A stretch of DNA of 55,930 bases from Segatella copri (GCF_949820605.1 NZ_CATKVU010000008.1:1-55930); one strand, 5' to 3'; positions 47,157-55,543 are shown, numbered from the stretch's first letter. Notes: generated by a model not told the origin, from the sequence alone. Program-made: numbers and translations.

Positions 47157-47447
47157 ATGGAAAATCCGATAAAGACAATCCAAGAAAAGGTGAATGGTAT
47201 GAAGGGAAGACTGCGTGACAGGCTGGATTCCCTTCCGCCAAGGGTGAGACTGAAAGTCGTGCTCGTCATGTTCGGCTTGTTTGCCCTCTGTAGCCTTTAC
47301 ATGATAGGTTCAGCCATCATCAACTTTGGAAACGGCAAGACCTCAAATATAGAGGTTGAGCATATTGAGAGTGTAAAGTTGCCCACCGACAAGGGGCAGC
47401 AAGTGACCAACCAAAATGAATTGACACATGGAGAAGGAGAAGAATGA
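47157..47447 (+). CDS. traL: TraL (DUF3989)
   Basis: 96 aa with a basic cytoplasmic start, one membrane helix at about 36-57 (VVLVMFGLFALCSLYMIGSAII) and a short periplasmic tail ending HGEGEE. Small inner-membrane subunit between TraK and TraM. The end overlaps traM by 20 nt. Confidence 0.85.
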   Translation: MENPIKTIQEKVNGMKGRLRDRLDSLPPRVRLKVVLVMFGLFALCSLYMIGSAIINFGNGKTSNIEVEHIESVKLPTDKGQQVTNQNELTHGEGEE

Positions 47448-48771
47448 CAAGGTGGAGCCGGATAAGGCTCCAAAGGAAAAGAAGCCTTTGACAGAGGAAC
47501 AGCGTATCAAGCGCAACAAGATGATAGCCATACCGTGCATGTGTCTCGTCTGCGCATTGGTGTTATGGCTCATCTTCAAGCCGTCGGCATCAGAGGGTGA
47601 GAAAGGCAGCAAGGGATTCAACATGGAAATGCCTGATGCGGAGAAGACTGATGTGGAGGCGGACAAGCGTAAGGCATACTCCAAGGAGGATCTTGCCAAC
47701 AAGCAAAAGGAAAAAAGCAGAGCAATGAACACTCTTGGTGAGTACATGCCAGGCATTGATTCGACAGCATCCGGTCAAGGCAAGGATTTTGACCTGATGC
47801 AGTCTGGGCAGCAGCCAACAAAGGAAGAAAGGAAAGAGGCGGATGCCATCCGCTCGTCTGCCGAGGCATACCAAACCTTGAACACGACCTTGGGCGGTTT
47901 CTATGAACAGCCACAGCAAGGGGGAAGCAGCGAAGATGCTGAGTTGAGGAAACGTCTTGACGAGCTGGAGGCAAGCATGATGCAGCAGGAAAACAAGCGT
48001 TCCAATATGGACGAGCAAGTCGCCCTTATGGAGAAGTCCTATCAACTTGCGGCAAAGTACATGCCTGGTGGAAATGCCAATGCGGCAAGTCCTTCATCGG
48101 CTGAAACAGCAACAGAGGAAAACAAGGAAGCTGTCACCAAGGGCAAGAAAGCCAAGGTTTCCTCTGTAAGGCAAGTGCAAAGGCGTGTGGTCTCGTCTTT
48201 GACCCGCCCCATGAGTAACGAGGAGTTTGTCGCCTCTTACTCGGAAAAGGCTTCGGCAAGGTTCAATACCGCCATCGGAAGAGGTGGTGTTTCCGACAAA
48301 AACACGATTTCTGCCTGCATCCACGGCAACCAGACCATAACGGACGGACAGGCAGTAAGGTTGAGACTGCTGGAAGCCATGCGTGTCGGCAATAGAGAGA
48401 TACCACGAAATTCTGTCATTGTCGGAGTGGCACGATTGCAAGGCGAAAGGCTTTCCATAGCCTTGAAGTCCATTGAGCACAACGGCATGATTATCCCGAT
48501 TGAGCTTGCCGTCTATGACAATGACGGTCAGGAGGGCATCTTCATTCCGAAGTCGATGGAGGTTGACGCAGCCAATGAAGTCGGTGCCAACATGGGAAGC
48601 TCGCTGAACAGCAGCATCAACATTTCCTCCAATGCCGGGGCACAGCTTGCCTCCGACTTGGGAAAAGGTGTCATACAAGGCGTGTCGCAGTATATCTCCA
48701 AGAAGATGCGTACCGTCAAGATACACCTGAAGGCTGGCTACAGGGTCATGCTCTACCAAGAGGAAGATTAG
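47428..48771 (+). CDS. traM: TraM, VirB10-like
   Basis: 447 aa. The cytoplasmic N-terminus is charged (residues 1-32) and one membrane helix follows (MIAIPCMCLVCALVLWLIF). A long disordered, coiled periplasmic stretch runs from about 55 to 250. The conserved C-terminal domain begins near 265 (FNTAIGRGGVSDKNTISACIHGNQTITDGQAVRLRLLEAM) and includes IPRNSVIVGVARLQGERL. It spans inner to outer membrane and signals channel opening. Confidence 0.92.
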   Translation: MEKEKNDKVEPDKAPKEKKPLTEEQRIKRNKMIAIPCMCLVCALVLWLIFKPSASEGEKGSKGFNMEMPDAEKTDVEADKRKAYSKEDLANKQKEKSRAMNTLGEYMPGIDSTASGQGKDFDLMQSGQQPTKEERKEADAIRSSAEAYQTLNTTLGGFYEQPQQGGSSEDAELRKRLDELEASMMQQENKRSNMDEQVALMEKSYQLAAKYMPGGNANAASPSSAETATEENKEAVTKGKKAKVSSVRQVQRRVVSSLTRPMSNEEFVASYSEKASARFNTAIGRGGVSDKNTISACIHGNQTITDGQAVRLRLLEAMRVGNREIPRNSVIVGVARLQGERLSIALKSIEHNGMIIPIELAVYDNDGQEGIFIPKSMEVDAANEVGANMGSSLNSSINISSNAGAQLASDLGKGVIQGVSQYISKKMRTVKIHLKAGYRVMLYQEED

Positions 48772-48793
48772 CCGAAAGGCAACAACATTTATA

Positions 48794-48805
48794 CCACTTA
48801 ATCCA
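48794..48805 (+). promoter_or_regulatory. CCACTTAATCCA leader motif of traN
   Basis: Exact motif in the 59-nt traM-traN gap, 25 nt before the ATG at 48831 and 22 nt after the traM stop. Confidence 0.6.
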
Positions 48806-48830
48806 AAAGTTTAATTAAAAGCAAACCAAA

Positions 48831-49859
48831 ATGAAAAAGACAACAATCATGTTCGCCCTTATGCTGGGCGTAGCCTGCACTGCATCAGCGCAGAAGACAG
48901 GCAAGAAAAAAGCGCAGAAGTCTGTAAAGACTGAGCAAGTAAGCAATGTTTCTTCCGACCAGGAAGAGAAGCTGACCTTGACCAAGGAGGTGTATCCGCA
49001 GAAGGAAGAGAACAGCAACCTCTATCACGGCTTGACCAAGAAGTTGACCTTCGACCGCATGATTCCACCTCATGGTTTGGAAGTGACTTATGACAAGACG
49101 GTTCATATTCTCTTTCCTGCCTCTGTCAAGTACGTTGACTTGGGTTCAGAGGATTTGATAGCTGGCAAGGCGGACGGTGCGGAGAATGTTATCCGTGTAA
49201 AAGCAGCCGTGAAGAACTTCAAGAAAGAGACCAATATGAGCGTCATCACGGAGAATGGCTCATTCTACACATTCAATGTGAAGTATGCCAAGGAACCGCT
49301 CATGCTCAATATCGAGATGGCTGACTTCATCCATGACGGTGAGGCGGTGAACCGTCCGAACAATGCACAGGAGATTTATCTCAAGGAGTTGGGCAAGGAA
49401 AGTCCCATGCTGGTACACCTCATCATGAAGTCCATCCATAAGGAGAACAAGCGCAAGGTGAAGCACATCGGCAGCAAGCGTTTCGGAATCCAGTACCTTT
49501 TGAAGGGCATCTATGTACACAGCGACTTGCTGTATTTCCACACAGAAATCAAGAACCAGAGCAACGTGCCGTTTGACGTGGACTATGTCACGTTCAAGGT
49601 GGTGGACAAGAAGGTGGCGAAGCGAACCGCCATTCAGGAGCAGGTGCTTCTTCCTGTCCGTGCCTACAACTATGTGGTGCGTGTGGCTGGCAAGAAAACG
49701 GAGCAGACGGTGTTCTGCTTGCCGAAATTTACCATTCCCGACGACAAGGAGCTTGTCGTGGAGATGAACGAGAAGGAAGGCGGTCGCCATCAGTCGTTTG
49801 TCGTGGAGAACAGCGACTTGGTGCGAGCTTTGACAATCAACGAACTTAGCGTGAAGTAA
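48831..49859 (+). CDS. traN: TraN (DUF4138), VirB9-like
   Basis: 342 aa with a signal peptide (MKKTTIMFALMLGVACTASAQ). A linker follows to about residue 65, then two beta-rich domains typical of DUF4138: HGLEVTYDKTVHILFPASVKYVDLGSEDLIAG, YFHTEIKNQSNVPFDVDYV. It forms the outer-membrane core complex with TraM and TraO. A 431-codon open frame on the opposite strand is a shadow. It ends 3 nt before traO. Confidence 0.9.
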   Translation: MKKTTIMFALMLGVACTASAQKTGKKKAQKSVKTEQVSNVSSDQEEKLTLTKEVYPQKEENSNLYHGLTKKLTFDRMIPPHGLEVTYDKTVHILFPASVKYVDLGSEDLIAGKADGAENVIRVKAAVKNFKKETNMSVITENGSFYTFNVKYAKEPLMLNIEMADFIHDGEAVNRPNNAQEIYLKELGKESPMLVHLIMKSIHKENKRKVKHIGSKRFGIQYLLKGIYVHSDLLYFHTEIKNQSNVPFDVDYVTFKVVDKKVAKRTAIQEQVLLPVRAYNYVVRVAGKKTEQTVFCLPKFTIPDDKELVVEMNEKEGGRHQSFVVENSDLVRALTINELSVK

Positions 49860-49862
49860 CGG

Positions 49863-50444
49863 ATGAAAAGAAGAAACATTGCAATCATGGCGATGCTTGC
49901 CCTCACCGCAGGGCAGGCATTCGCCCAACGATGCCTTCCTCAGATGAAAGGCATCGAGGTGAAGGTCGGCATGGCTGACGGAGTATATAACGGCAAGAAG
50001 TCCTGCAAGGCTGGCTATTATGCAGGTCTCGGACTTTCGAGCTATACCAAAGGTGGTGACAAGTGGACGTATGGGGCGGAATATCTGCAAGTACATCAGC
50101 CTTACCGTAACACTTCCGTTCCAATAGCACAAATGACGGGCGAGTTCGGTTATTCCTACAACTTCCTTTCCGACAACAGTAAGACGGTGCTGTTCTATAT
50201 CGGAGGTACGGCACTGGCTGGCTATGAGTCCGTAAACTGGGGCAAGAGAACCATGTCGGACGGAGCGACCTTGCAGAACAAGGGAGCGTTTATCTATGGT
50301 GGTGCCGTGGCATTGGAAACGGAAATATACCTGTCGGATGCTATAGCTTTGACCGCTTCCGTTAAGGAAAGGCTTGTTTGGGGCAACAGCACGGGACATT
50401 TCCACACGCAGTTTGGCATCGGCATGAAGTTCATCATCAACTAA
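49863..50444 (+). CDS. traO: TraO, outer-membrane-associated transfer protein
   Basis: 193 aa. A signal peptide (MKRRNIAIMAMLALTAGQAFAQ) is followed by alternating beta-strand sequence (YYAGLGLSSYTKGGDKWTYGAEYLQVH) ending in an aromatic-rich FHTQFGIGMKFIIN. It looks like a small beta-barrel; the family belongs to the Bacteroides mating channel core. The fixed place between traN and traP supports the name. Confidence 0.88.
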   Translation: MKRRNIAIMAMLALTAGQAFAQRCLPQMKGIEVKVGMADGVYNGKKSCKAGYYAGLGLSSYTKGGDKWTYGAEYLQVHQPYRNTSVPIAQMTGEFGYSYNFLSDNSKTVLFYIGGTALAGYESVNWGKRTMSDGATLQNKGAFIYGGAVALETEIYLSDAIALTASVKERLVWGNSTGHFHTQFGIGMKFIIN

Positions 50445-50456
50445 AACAGTGAGCCT

Positions 50457-51326
50457 ATGGATATCAATGAAATCAAACAAGTGCCTATCGTGGACTTTCT
50501 CTATATTCTCGGCATTGAGCCTGTCAAGCACAAGGCTTCGGGACTTTGGTATCATGCGCCATACCGCAACGACCGCAATCCTTCGCTTCGGGTATCAACG
50601 GACAAGAATGTCTGGTATGACTATGGCATCGCCAGAGGTGGTGACATCTTCAACCTCGCAGGGGAGTTCATCAACAGCAATGAGTTTGTGGCACAAGCCA
50701 AGTTCATATCTGAAACGCTTGGTGGCAGTTTCCCGACATCGTTTCAGCATTATCAAAGAACAGAAGAAAAGGCTGTGAAGGCGAAAGGCAATCCCTTTAG
50801 TGATATTGTGGAAAAGGCATTGAGCCATCCTGCACTTCGGCAATACTTGCGTGAGCGTGGCATATCGGCTGACGTGGCGAGCCGTTTCTGCTGTCAGGTG
50901 GAATACCGATACAATGGCAAACAGTTCTTTGCTGTCGGTTTCAAGAACAACAGCGATGGCTACGAGATACGCAACCGCTTCTTCAAAGGTTGCGTGTCGC
51001 CAAAGGACGTCACTCTCATTGGCAGGAACAGCAACGTCTGCCATCTGTACGAGGGTTTTATGGATTTCCTCTCTGCCGTCATGCTCGGTATAGGTCGTGG
51101 TGAGGATCATATTATCCTCAATTCGGTGGCTAATATGCAAAAGGTGCATCATCTTTTAGATGGCTATGCACAAGTGTATTGTCACTTGGACAATGACGAA
51201 GCTGGCGAGAATGCCTGTGTCGAACTGCAAAAGCGATATGGCGATAAGTTCATTGACCATTCGCATCTATACACAGGTTACAAGGACTTGAACGAGTACC
51301 TGATGAGCCATAAGACAAGAAAGTAA
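50457..51326 (+). CDS. traP: TraP, DnaG-like primase
   Basis: 289 aa. The N-terminal zinc-finger-like domain is degenerate (YHAPYRNDRNPSLRVSTDKNVWYDYGIARGG) and lacks cysteines. The C-terminal TOPRIM region has VCHLYEGFMDFLSAVM and YCHLDNDEAGENACVELQ, carrying the catalytic Glu and Asp. It probably primes the complementary strand of the transferred DNA in donor or recipient. Confidence 0.9.
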   Translation: MDINEIKQVPIVDFLYILGIEPVKHKASGLWYHAPYRNDRNPSLRVSTDKNVWYDYGIARGGDIFNLAGEFINSNEFVAQAKFISETLGGSFPTSFQHYQRTEEKAVKAKGNPFSDIVEKALSHPALRQYLRERGISADVASRFCCQVEYRYNGKQFFAVGFKNNSDGYEIRNRFFKGCVSPKDVTLIGRNSNVCHLYEGFMDFLSAVMLGIGRGEDHIILNSVANMQKVHHLLDGYAQVYCHLDNDEAGENACVELQKRYGDKFIDHSHLYTGYKDLNEYLMSHKTRK

Positions 51327-51350
51327 CAATCATTCAAAAACATCAAGACA

Positions 51351-51833
51351 ATGAAGAAGAACAATAAAATCAAGAAATCAGTGAGCGTATTGGCATTCCT
51401 TTTCGTGTGTGCCGTGTCGGTAATCCTTTCATCGTGCAGCGATGAGCTGGACATTCAGCAGTCGTATCCTTTCAAGGTGGAGACGATGCCTGTGCCAAAG
51501 GACATTGTGCGTGGACAGACCGTTGAAATCCGCTGCGAGTTGAAGGCGGAGGGAAAGTTTGACGGCACCATCTATACCATCCGCTATTTTCAGCATGACG
51601 GAAAAGGCTCGTTGAGAATGGAGAACGGAACGGTGTTCCAACCAAACGACCGCTATCTGTTGGAGAACGAGAAGTTCCGTCTTTACTATACCTCGGCAAG
51701 CACGGAGACACAGACGCTGACAGTGGTGGTGGAGGACAACTTCGGCAAGTCATACGAAGTGGAGTTCAACTTCAACGATACTGATGAGGAGGAAGAGTTT
51801 GCGAGAAGTGCCAACAAACTCGGTAGCGTATGA
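51351..51833 (+). CDS. traQ: TraQ (DUF3872) lipoprotein
   Basis: 160 aa. The N-terminus is a lipoprotein signal: basic start, hydrophobic stretch and lipobox with Cys in VILSSCSDELDIQ. The mature part is beta-rich (VRGQTVEIRCELKAEGKFDGT) and looks like an immunoglobulin-type domain. Conserved near the end of Bacteroides tra operons. It overlaps the lysozyme gene by 4 nt. Confidence 0.88.
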   Translation: MKKNNKIKKSVSVLAFLFVCAVSVILSSCSDELDIQQSYPFKVETMPVPKDIVRGQTVEIRCELKAEGKFDGTIYTIRYFQHDGKGSLRMENGTVFQPNDRYLLENEKFRLYYTSASTETQTLTVVVEDNFGKSYEVEFNFNDTDEEEEFARSANKLGSV

Positions 51834-52315
51834 GGTTGATGATATTGTTAGCCTTGCTTCTTGTATCGGGCAGCTTGTCTGCCCAGACGCAAGGGGCGAT
51901 AAAGCGAGTTCGTCATGTGTCACGTTTTGAGTTGGCTGTCGCCTGCATCAAGAAGTACGAGGGTCTGCACGGACCGAAGCATCATCCTTATGTCGGATAT
52001 GGGCACAAGCTGTTGCCTGGCGAGCGGTTTTCTCCAAGAATGACGGAACGGCAAGCCGATGCATTGCTGCGCTCTGACCTCAGAAAGCTCTGCGCCATGT
52101 TTCGTGACTTCGGTCGTGACTCGCTGCTCTTGGCTGCACTTGCCTACAATGTGGGATGTGGAAAGGTGATGAAAAGCCGGATGTATGCCAAGATGCGAAG
52201 TGGCAACAGAAACATCTATCGTGACTATGTGGACTTCAAAAGGTGGAACGGAAAGATAGTGCCTTCCATCGAGCGAAGAAGAAAAATGGAGTATCTGCTC
52301 TTGTTTACTCCATAG
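51830..52315 (+). CDS. Phage-type lysozyme, last tra-operon gene
   Basis: 161 aa with a signal peptide (MRLMILLALLLVSGSLSAQ). The GH24-like catalytic region is CIKKYEGLHGPKHHPYVGYGHKLLPGE, with Glu in KKYEG as the likely acid; LALAYNVGCGKVMKS fits the same fold. It probably opens peptidoglycan locally to let the mating channel pass, like VirB1. A terminator follows 20 nt after the stop. Confidence 0.88.
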   Translation: MRLMILLALLLVSGSLSAQTQGAIKRVRHVSRFELAVACIKKYEGLHGPKHHPYVGYGHKLLPGERFSPRMTERQADALLRSDLRKLCAMFRDFGRDSLLLAALAYNVGCGKVMKSRMYAKMRSGNRNIYRDYVDFKRWNGKIVPSIERRRKMEYLLLFTP

Positions 52316-52334
52316 TATAAGGTTTTATAAAATA

Positions 52335-52372
52335 GGACAGTCCTTTTGATTGGGGGCTGTCCTTTGTTCTTT
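52335..52372 (+). terminator. tra operon terminator
   Basis: GGACAG (52335-52340) pairs with CTGTCC (52357-52362), followed by TTTGTTCTTT. Confidence 0.75.
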
Positions 52373-52407
52373 GCAAGCATCGCAGATAAGGAAAAGACGG
52401 TTTCTTT

Positions 52408-52449
52408 GCCACTTTCTTTTCCGCTCCTCGGCTCAAGAAAGAAAGTGGC
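52408..52449. terminator. 12-bp hairpin between lysozyme and pcfJ genes
   Basis: GCCACTTTCTTT (52408-52419) pairs perfectly with AAAGAAAGTGGC (52438-52449). It lies just past the 3' end of the leftward pcfJ gene and probably ends that unit, although a clear T-run is lacking. Confidence 0.55.
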
Positions 52450-52483
52450 GGAACGAATTTTCATCGCTCCGCCGATATGGATT

Positions 52484-53761
52484 TCATGTCGTTGCAACCA
52501 TACGCTGCTCTATAAGTCTTGCATTGCTGTTCACCAAGTTGATGATGTCAGCATGGTGCTCGGTATCCTTATTCTGTAGTCCGTGGCATTGTACGACTTT
52601 CATCTGTTCGAGTGAAAACTCCACGGTCTCAACCCTTTGTTCGGCTATTCTTGCAGAGAAGATGATGCAGTCGGGATTGAGTGAATAGTTTGTACCGCTG
52701 CCTACGCAATGATGCATCGCCTTGCCCTCAAGAACGTGCTCCCTGACGCTTTCAAGCATTCTCACCACGATATTGCCGTCCGTGAACATCAAACCGAAGA
52801 AACGGCTCTTCATTTCCTTGAACTTGTCCTCGTTCTTCAATGCCTTGCGTATCTCCTCCTCGGTACGCTCCTTTTCTTTCTTTGCTCTGATTTTCTCGGA
52901 TATTCTGTCGTGCTCGGCTTCAAGGTTGTCGGGGCAAATGTAATGTGGACTTCTGATGTCCTTGCCCATTTCTACCAACATACAGATGTAGTCCGCCCAT
53001 TTGCCGATGTCTGTAATAAGGTAATGGTTGCGGTTGGCTATCTTGTAGGCATTCCAACAAGTTTCCAAGTGCCGTGGGTGGTCTATGAAGTGGCGGACGT
53101 GTCCGTAACGACATTGCTTCATCATTGTTTCGATGCGGTGGTCTGTCAGCATCGCCTTGAACAATGTAAGCGGTTCGATGCCGTGAAACGCTCCGTCAAA
53201 GCCGTTGCGCCATATCTGAGGAATGACTTTCATATCGGGGCAGACCGGAAATGAAGCAATATGCTGATAGGTGGTGTTGTCCTTGCGCAGTTCAATGTCG
53301 GAGTCGTAGCAGAACGTGTCCATATAGATACCCATTGTGCGCTTGCGTGCCATAACCTCCACCTTGCCTTTCTCGTTCATCCAATAGCGTGCCACCTCCC
53401 AACAATAAATGTCTGCCTTTTGTCCCTTGCGGTAATAGGCTTTCATCTGAAATGCTCGCATAAGTTGCAGTTCCTTGCGCTCGGTGAGTACACTGAAATA
53501 GGTAGAAGACATTGCCTTCTGTCGCTTGGTGCGCTGCACTTCCAACTTTGCCTTACACTTCGGGCAGACACATTTGTCCGCATCCTCGTCCGTAGTCCAA
53601 GTGTGTCCGCAGTCCATGCAGGTGGTCTGTCCGTGTTTCAACTGAAAGGCATAGTGGTCAAGGCATTCACGGAATGCCCATTGCATTTGCGCTCCCTTGA
53701 TAGGTCGTAACCCCTTGTTTGAGGTTACGACTTGCTTCTGATATTTCGTTCTTGGTTTCAT
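52484..53761 (-). CDS. PcfJ-like protein
   Basis: 425 aa. The first 110 residues contain a zinc ribbon (CMDCGHTWTTDEDADKCVCPKCKAKL). The C-terminal PcfJ domain has VLEGKAMHHCVGSGTNYSLN and ends MKVVQCHGLQNKDTEHHADI. PcfJ proteins are named from enterococcal conjugative plasmids, but their biochemical role is not established. It overlaps the pcfK-like gene by 4 nt and follows it in the leftward unit. Confidence 0.85.
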   Translation of the reverse strand: MKPRTKYQKQVVTSNKGLRPIKGAQMQWAFRECLDHYAFQLKHGQTTCMDCGHTWTTDEDADKCVCPKCKAKLEVQRTKRQKAMSSTYFSVLTERKELQLMRAFQMKAYYRKGQKADIYCWEVARYWMNEKGKVEVMARKRTMGIYMDTFCYDSDIELRKDNTTYQHIASFPVCPDMKVIPQIWRNGFDGAFHGIEPLTLFKAMLTDHRIETMMKQCRYGHVRHFIDHPRHLETCWNAYKIANRNHYLITDIGKWADYICMLVEMGKDIRSPHYICPDNLEAEHDRISEKIRAKKEKERTEEEIRKALKNEDKFKEMKSRFFGLMFTDGNIVVRMLESVREHVLEGKAMHHCVGSGTNYSLNPDCIIFSARIAEQRVETVEFSLEQMKVVQCHGLQNKDTEHHADIINLVNSNARLIEQRMVATT

Positions 53762-54183
53762 AACGTGTCGAATAATGATGGTTGGTGTACTTCTGTTTCC
53801 GTTCTCTGTGAGGTGCGCTTGGCGGTATCTCTGTTACGCATCTTGTTCATCTGCTCTTGCTGATATTGGCGGATGGCTTCCTGTCTTGCCTGTGCCTTCT
53901 CCTCCTCTGTGAGTTCGATGTGGTGGTTAACAGACACTTGGCAGTTCAATGGTTTTCCTACCTCGATGTCCTTCTCCTCGTAGTAGTGGATGGCTTGCCC
54001 ATATATCTCGTCATCGCAAAAGCCGTTGCAACCGCTCTTCTGTACCCAATTAAGGATATAGGTGACGCAATCGTCTATGTTCTTGTCGGGGTTGTCATAC
54101 TTGGCTGCAAAGAGTTCGTCCTCCATAGCACGCTCCTCCAAATAGGATTGTATGGTTCTCTTGAAATATTCTGTAGTGTTCAT
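53758..54183 (-). CDS. PcfK-like protein
   Basis: 141-aa acidic, helical protein: FKRTIQSYLEERAMEDELFAAKY, DDCVTYILNWVQKSGCNGFCDDEIYGQAIHYYEEKDI, then a polar tail rich in Gln and Arg. PcfK and PcfJ occur as a pair in Gram-positive and Bacteroidales conjugative elements, as here. No enzyme motif. Confidence 0.83.
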   Translation of the reverse strand: MNTTEYFKRTIQSYLEERAMEDELFAAKYDNPDKNIDDCVTYILNWVQKSGCNGFCDDEIYGQAIHYYEEKDIEVGKPLNCQVSVNHHIELTEEEKAQARQEAIRQYQQEQMNKMRNRDTAKRTSQRTETEVHQPSLFDTL

Positions 54184-54206
54184 GTCTGATGTTGTTAAAG
54201 GGGTTG

Positions 54207-54446
54207 TTACTCGTGATAGATGATGTCGCAGTCCTCAACTTCTGTAGGCAGTCCGAAGAACGGATAATGGCTGAAGTAAGGTTCTGTGCACATGTCCTCG
54301 TTGTATCTTGGACTTACTATCTCAATATTGTTCTTGCGCATGGCTTCGTCCACCATACGGATTTCCTCGTCTGTCAGTCCGCTTGCATCGCCATTGATGA
54401 TGTAGCAGAGTGCCCATGTAGGTATCGCTTCAATGCTTCTGTTCAT
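54207..54446 (-). CDS. Conserved small protein of unknown function
   Basis: 79-aa acidic protein (MNRSIEAIPTWALCYIINGD; GLTDEEIRMVDEAMRKN). Its pattern fits small soluble proteins that accompany PcfK in Bacteroidales elements. No signal or membrane segment. Lies 23 nt upstream of the pcfK-like gene. Confidence 0.65.
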   Translation of the reverse strand: MNRSIEAIPTWALCYIINGDASGLTDEEIRMVDEAMRKNNIEIVSPRYNEDMCTEPYFSHYPFFGLPTEVEDCDIIYHE

Positions 54447-54458
54447 ATCGCTTGTACT

Positions 54459-54674
54459 TTAAAGTGTTAATAACCAAATGAATGTTCCAATCAGTACCAC
54501 CATAGAAAGAATGGAAATGATGATGCCGAAGATGAACTTCACAATTCCTAATATGACTTCACCGACCATGCAGAGAGCCATATATCCCAACCAAGCCACC
54601 AAAGTGATGAGGGTTGAGCCGACTGCGGAGAGTAATCTCCACCAAGTCTGTGTTATGTTGATGTTTGTTGTCAT
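54459..54674 (-). CDS. Small two-helix membrane protein
   Basis: 71 aa from the ATG at 54674 (MTTNINITQTWWRLL); an upstream in-frame start would add 26 residues of less likely sequence. Two hydrophobic helices (STLITLVAWLGYMALCMVG and FIFGIIISILSMVVLIGTFIWLL) cover most of the protein. First gene of the leftward pcfK-pcfJ unit. Function unknown. Confidence 0.6.
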   Translation of the reverse strand: MTTNINITQTWWRLLSAVGSTLITLVAWLGYMALCMVGEVILGIVKFIFGIIISILSMVVLIGTFIWLLTL

Positions 54675-54924
54675 ATAGCCTTGAATTAAATTTATTTGCG
54701 GTTCCAGGAACTGAAGGGAAGTTCTCGTTTCTTCACCTTTTTGTCGCTCCATTTTCCGACATTTTTTTTTGCGTCTTCCTGTCGCATCGGTCGTTTCGTT
54801 TCAGGTGCCTTTCAAGGGCGGCGAGGCTGGAAATACAAGGTTTTTCGGAAAAATACTACCCAACGGTGTGGAGATTTTTTTGAAAACCGAAGGCTCGACC
54901 TTTTATTTCCAAAGCCCGCTGCCA

Positions 54925-54932
54925 TACCTTTG
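54925..54932 (+). promoter_or_regulatory. Candidate promoter for the hairpin array (TACCTTTG)
   Basis: Perfect TAnnTTTG with a T-rich -33 region near 54901-54905 at normal spacing. It points into the hairpin region 55023-55543. The stretch 54675-54924 contains no supportable gene. Confidence 0.45.
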
Positions 54933-55022
54933 CACCTGCACGATAACGGTTGATGCCAAAAGGAAAGACCATGTGGAGGAAAGAAAATCAGAGCGGCAAA
55001 TGAAAATAGAAACTTCACGGAA

Positions 55023-55100
55023 GTTTTTGGACTGCACGATTATCGCATACTCATTTCTGAGAAATGGATACAACGTCGTCTTACAAACGTCTTGAAAAAT
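55023..55100 (+). repeat. Imperfect long hairpin 1 of the right-end array
   Basis: A perfect CATTTC-TGA-GAAATG tip (55052-55066) is followed outward by broken pairing: CGA/TCG, ACAG-type pairs near 55030/55090, and TTTTT/AAAAA at 55024-55028 and 55095-55099. The weakest member of the array. Confidence 0.4.
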
Positions 55101-55120
55101 GGAAATCGCATACAAAAATG

Positions 55121-55202
55121 GCACAGCCATCAGAAAAATTCCGATGAAAGAAGAGTATGGCTTGTCCATGCTTCTTGCATCGGGTTTTCTCCAAGGCTGT
55201 GC
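55121..55202 (+). repeat. Long hairpin 2 of the right-end array
   Basis: Arms GCACAGCC (55121-55128) / GGCTGTGC (55195-55202), CCGATG / CATCGG, AAGAAG (55148-55153) / CTTCTT (55171-55176) and the tip ATGG / CCAT. About 30 pairs over an 82-nt unit. Confidence 0.65.
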
Positions 55203-55276
55203 AGCCAAGCATGAAAGTGGTCGTTGAGGTTTACATCAATGACTTCTTTCTTGCGGTGGAGTATGCAAACAAAATG

Positions 55277-55358
55277 GTACGGCAAATCAAGGAATGGTGT
55301 TTCTTTTGATCGGTTAGCCTGCAACCGACAAAAAGAAACACTTTTCCTCATGCCGTAC
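55277..55358 (+). repeat. Long hairpin 3 of the right-end array
   Basis: Arms GTACGGC / GCCGTAC at the base, a perfect GTGTTTCTTTT (55297-55307) / AAAAGAAACAC (55331-55341) in the middle and CGGTT / AACCG at the tip, with a 7-nt loop. The unit is 82 nt, the same as hairpin 2. Confidence 0.7.
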
Positions 55359-55364
55359 TACTGA

Positions 55365-55398
55365 GACATGAAAGGGTGGCGTGCCACTGTTTCATGTC
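55365..55398 (+). repeat. Short strong hairpin 4 of the right-end array
   Basis: GACATGAAA (55365-55373) pairs perfectly with TTTCATGTC (55390-55398), and the inner GTGGC pairs with GCCAC around a 2-nt loop. Confidence 0.7.
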
Positions 55399-55460
55399 GT
55401 TTGGATTGTGCGATAAAAAATGGAACTGCGAGTTGTGGCTATAAAAATCAGCCGTTGTCA

Positions 55461-55543
55461 GCACGGCAAACAAAGAAAAGTCCTTGGCAGTATAGTCTTG
55501 AAGCATTTCAAGGCATACTGTCAAGGATTTTTCTTGCCGTGCC
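55461..55543 (+). repeat. Long hairpin 5 of the right-end array, nearly perfect
   Basis: GCACGGCAA (55461-55469) pairs with TTGCCGTGC (55534-55542). GAAAAGTCCTTGGCAGTAT pairs with the opposite arm with only G-U pairs, and CTTGAA meets TTTCAAG at a 3-nt loop (55503-55505). About 35 pairs in an 83-nt unit; the best stem in the window. Confidence 0.8.

Noticed and set aside
49260..50555. 431-codon open frame on the minus strand
   Set aside because: Antisense to traN and traO, which have clear signal peptides, family sequence and operon spacing.
55023..55543. Hairpin array as a CRISPR array
   Set aside because: The units differ in sequence and there are no identical direct repeats or cas genes.
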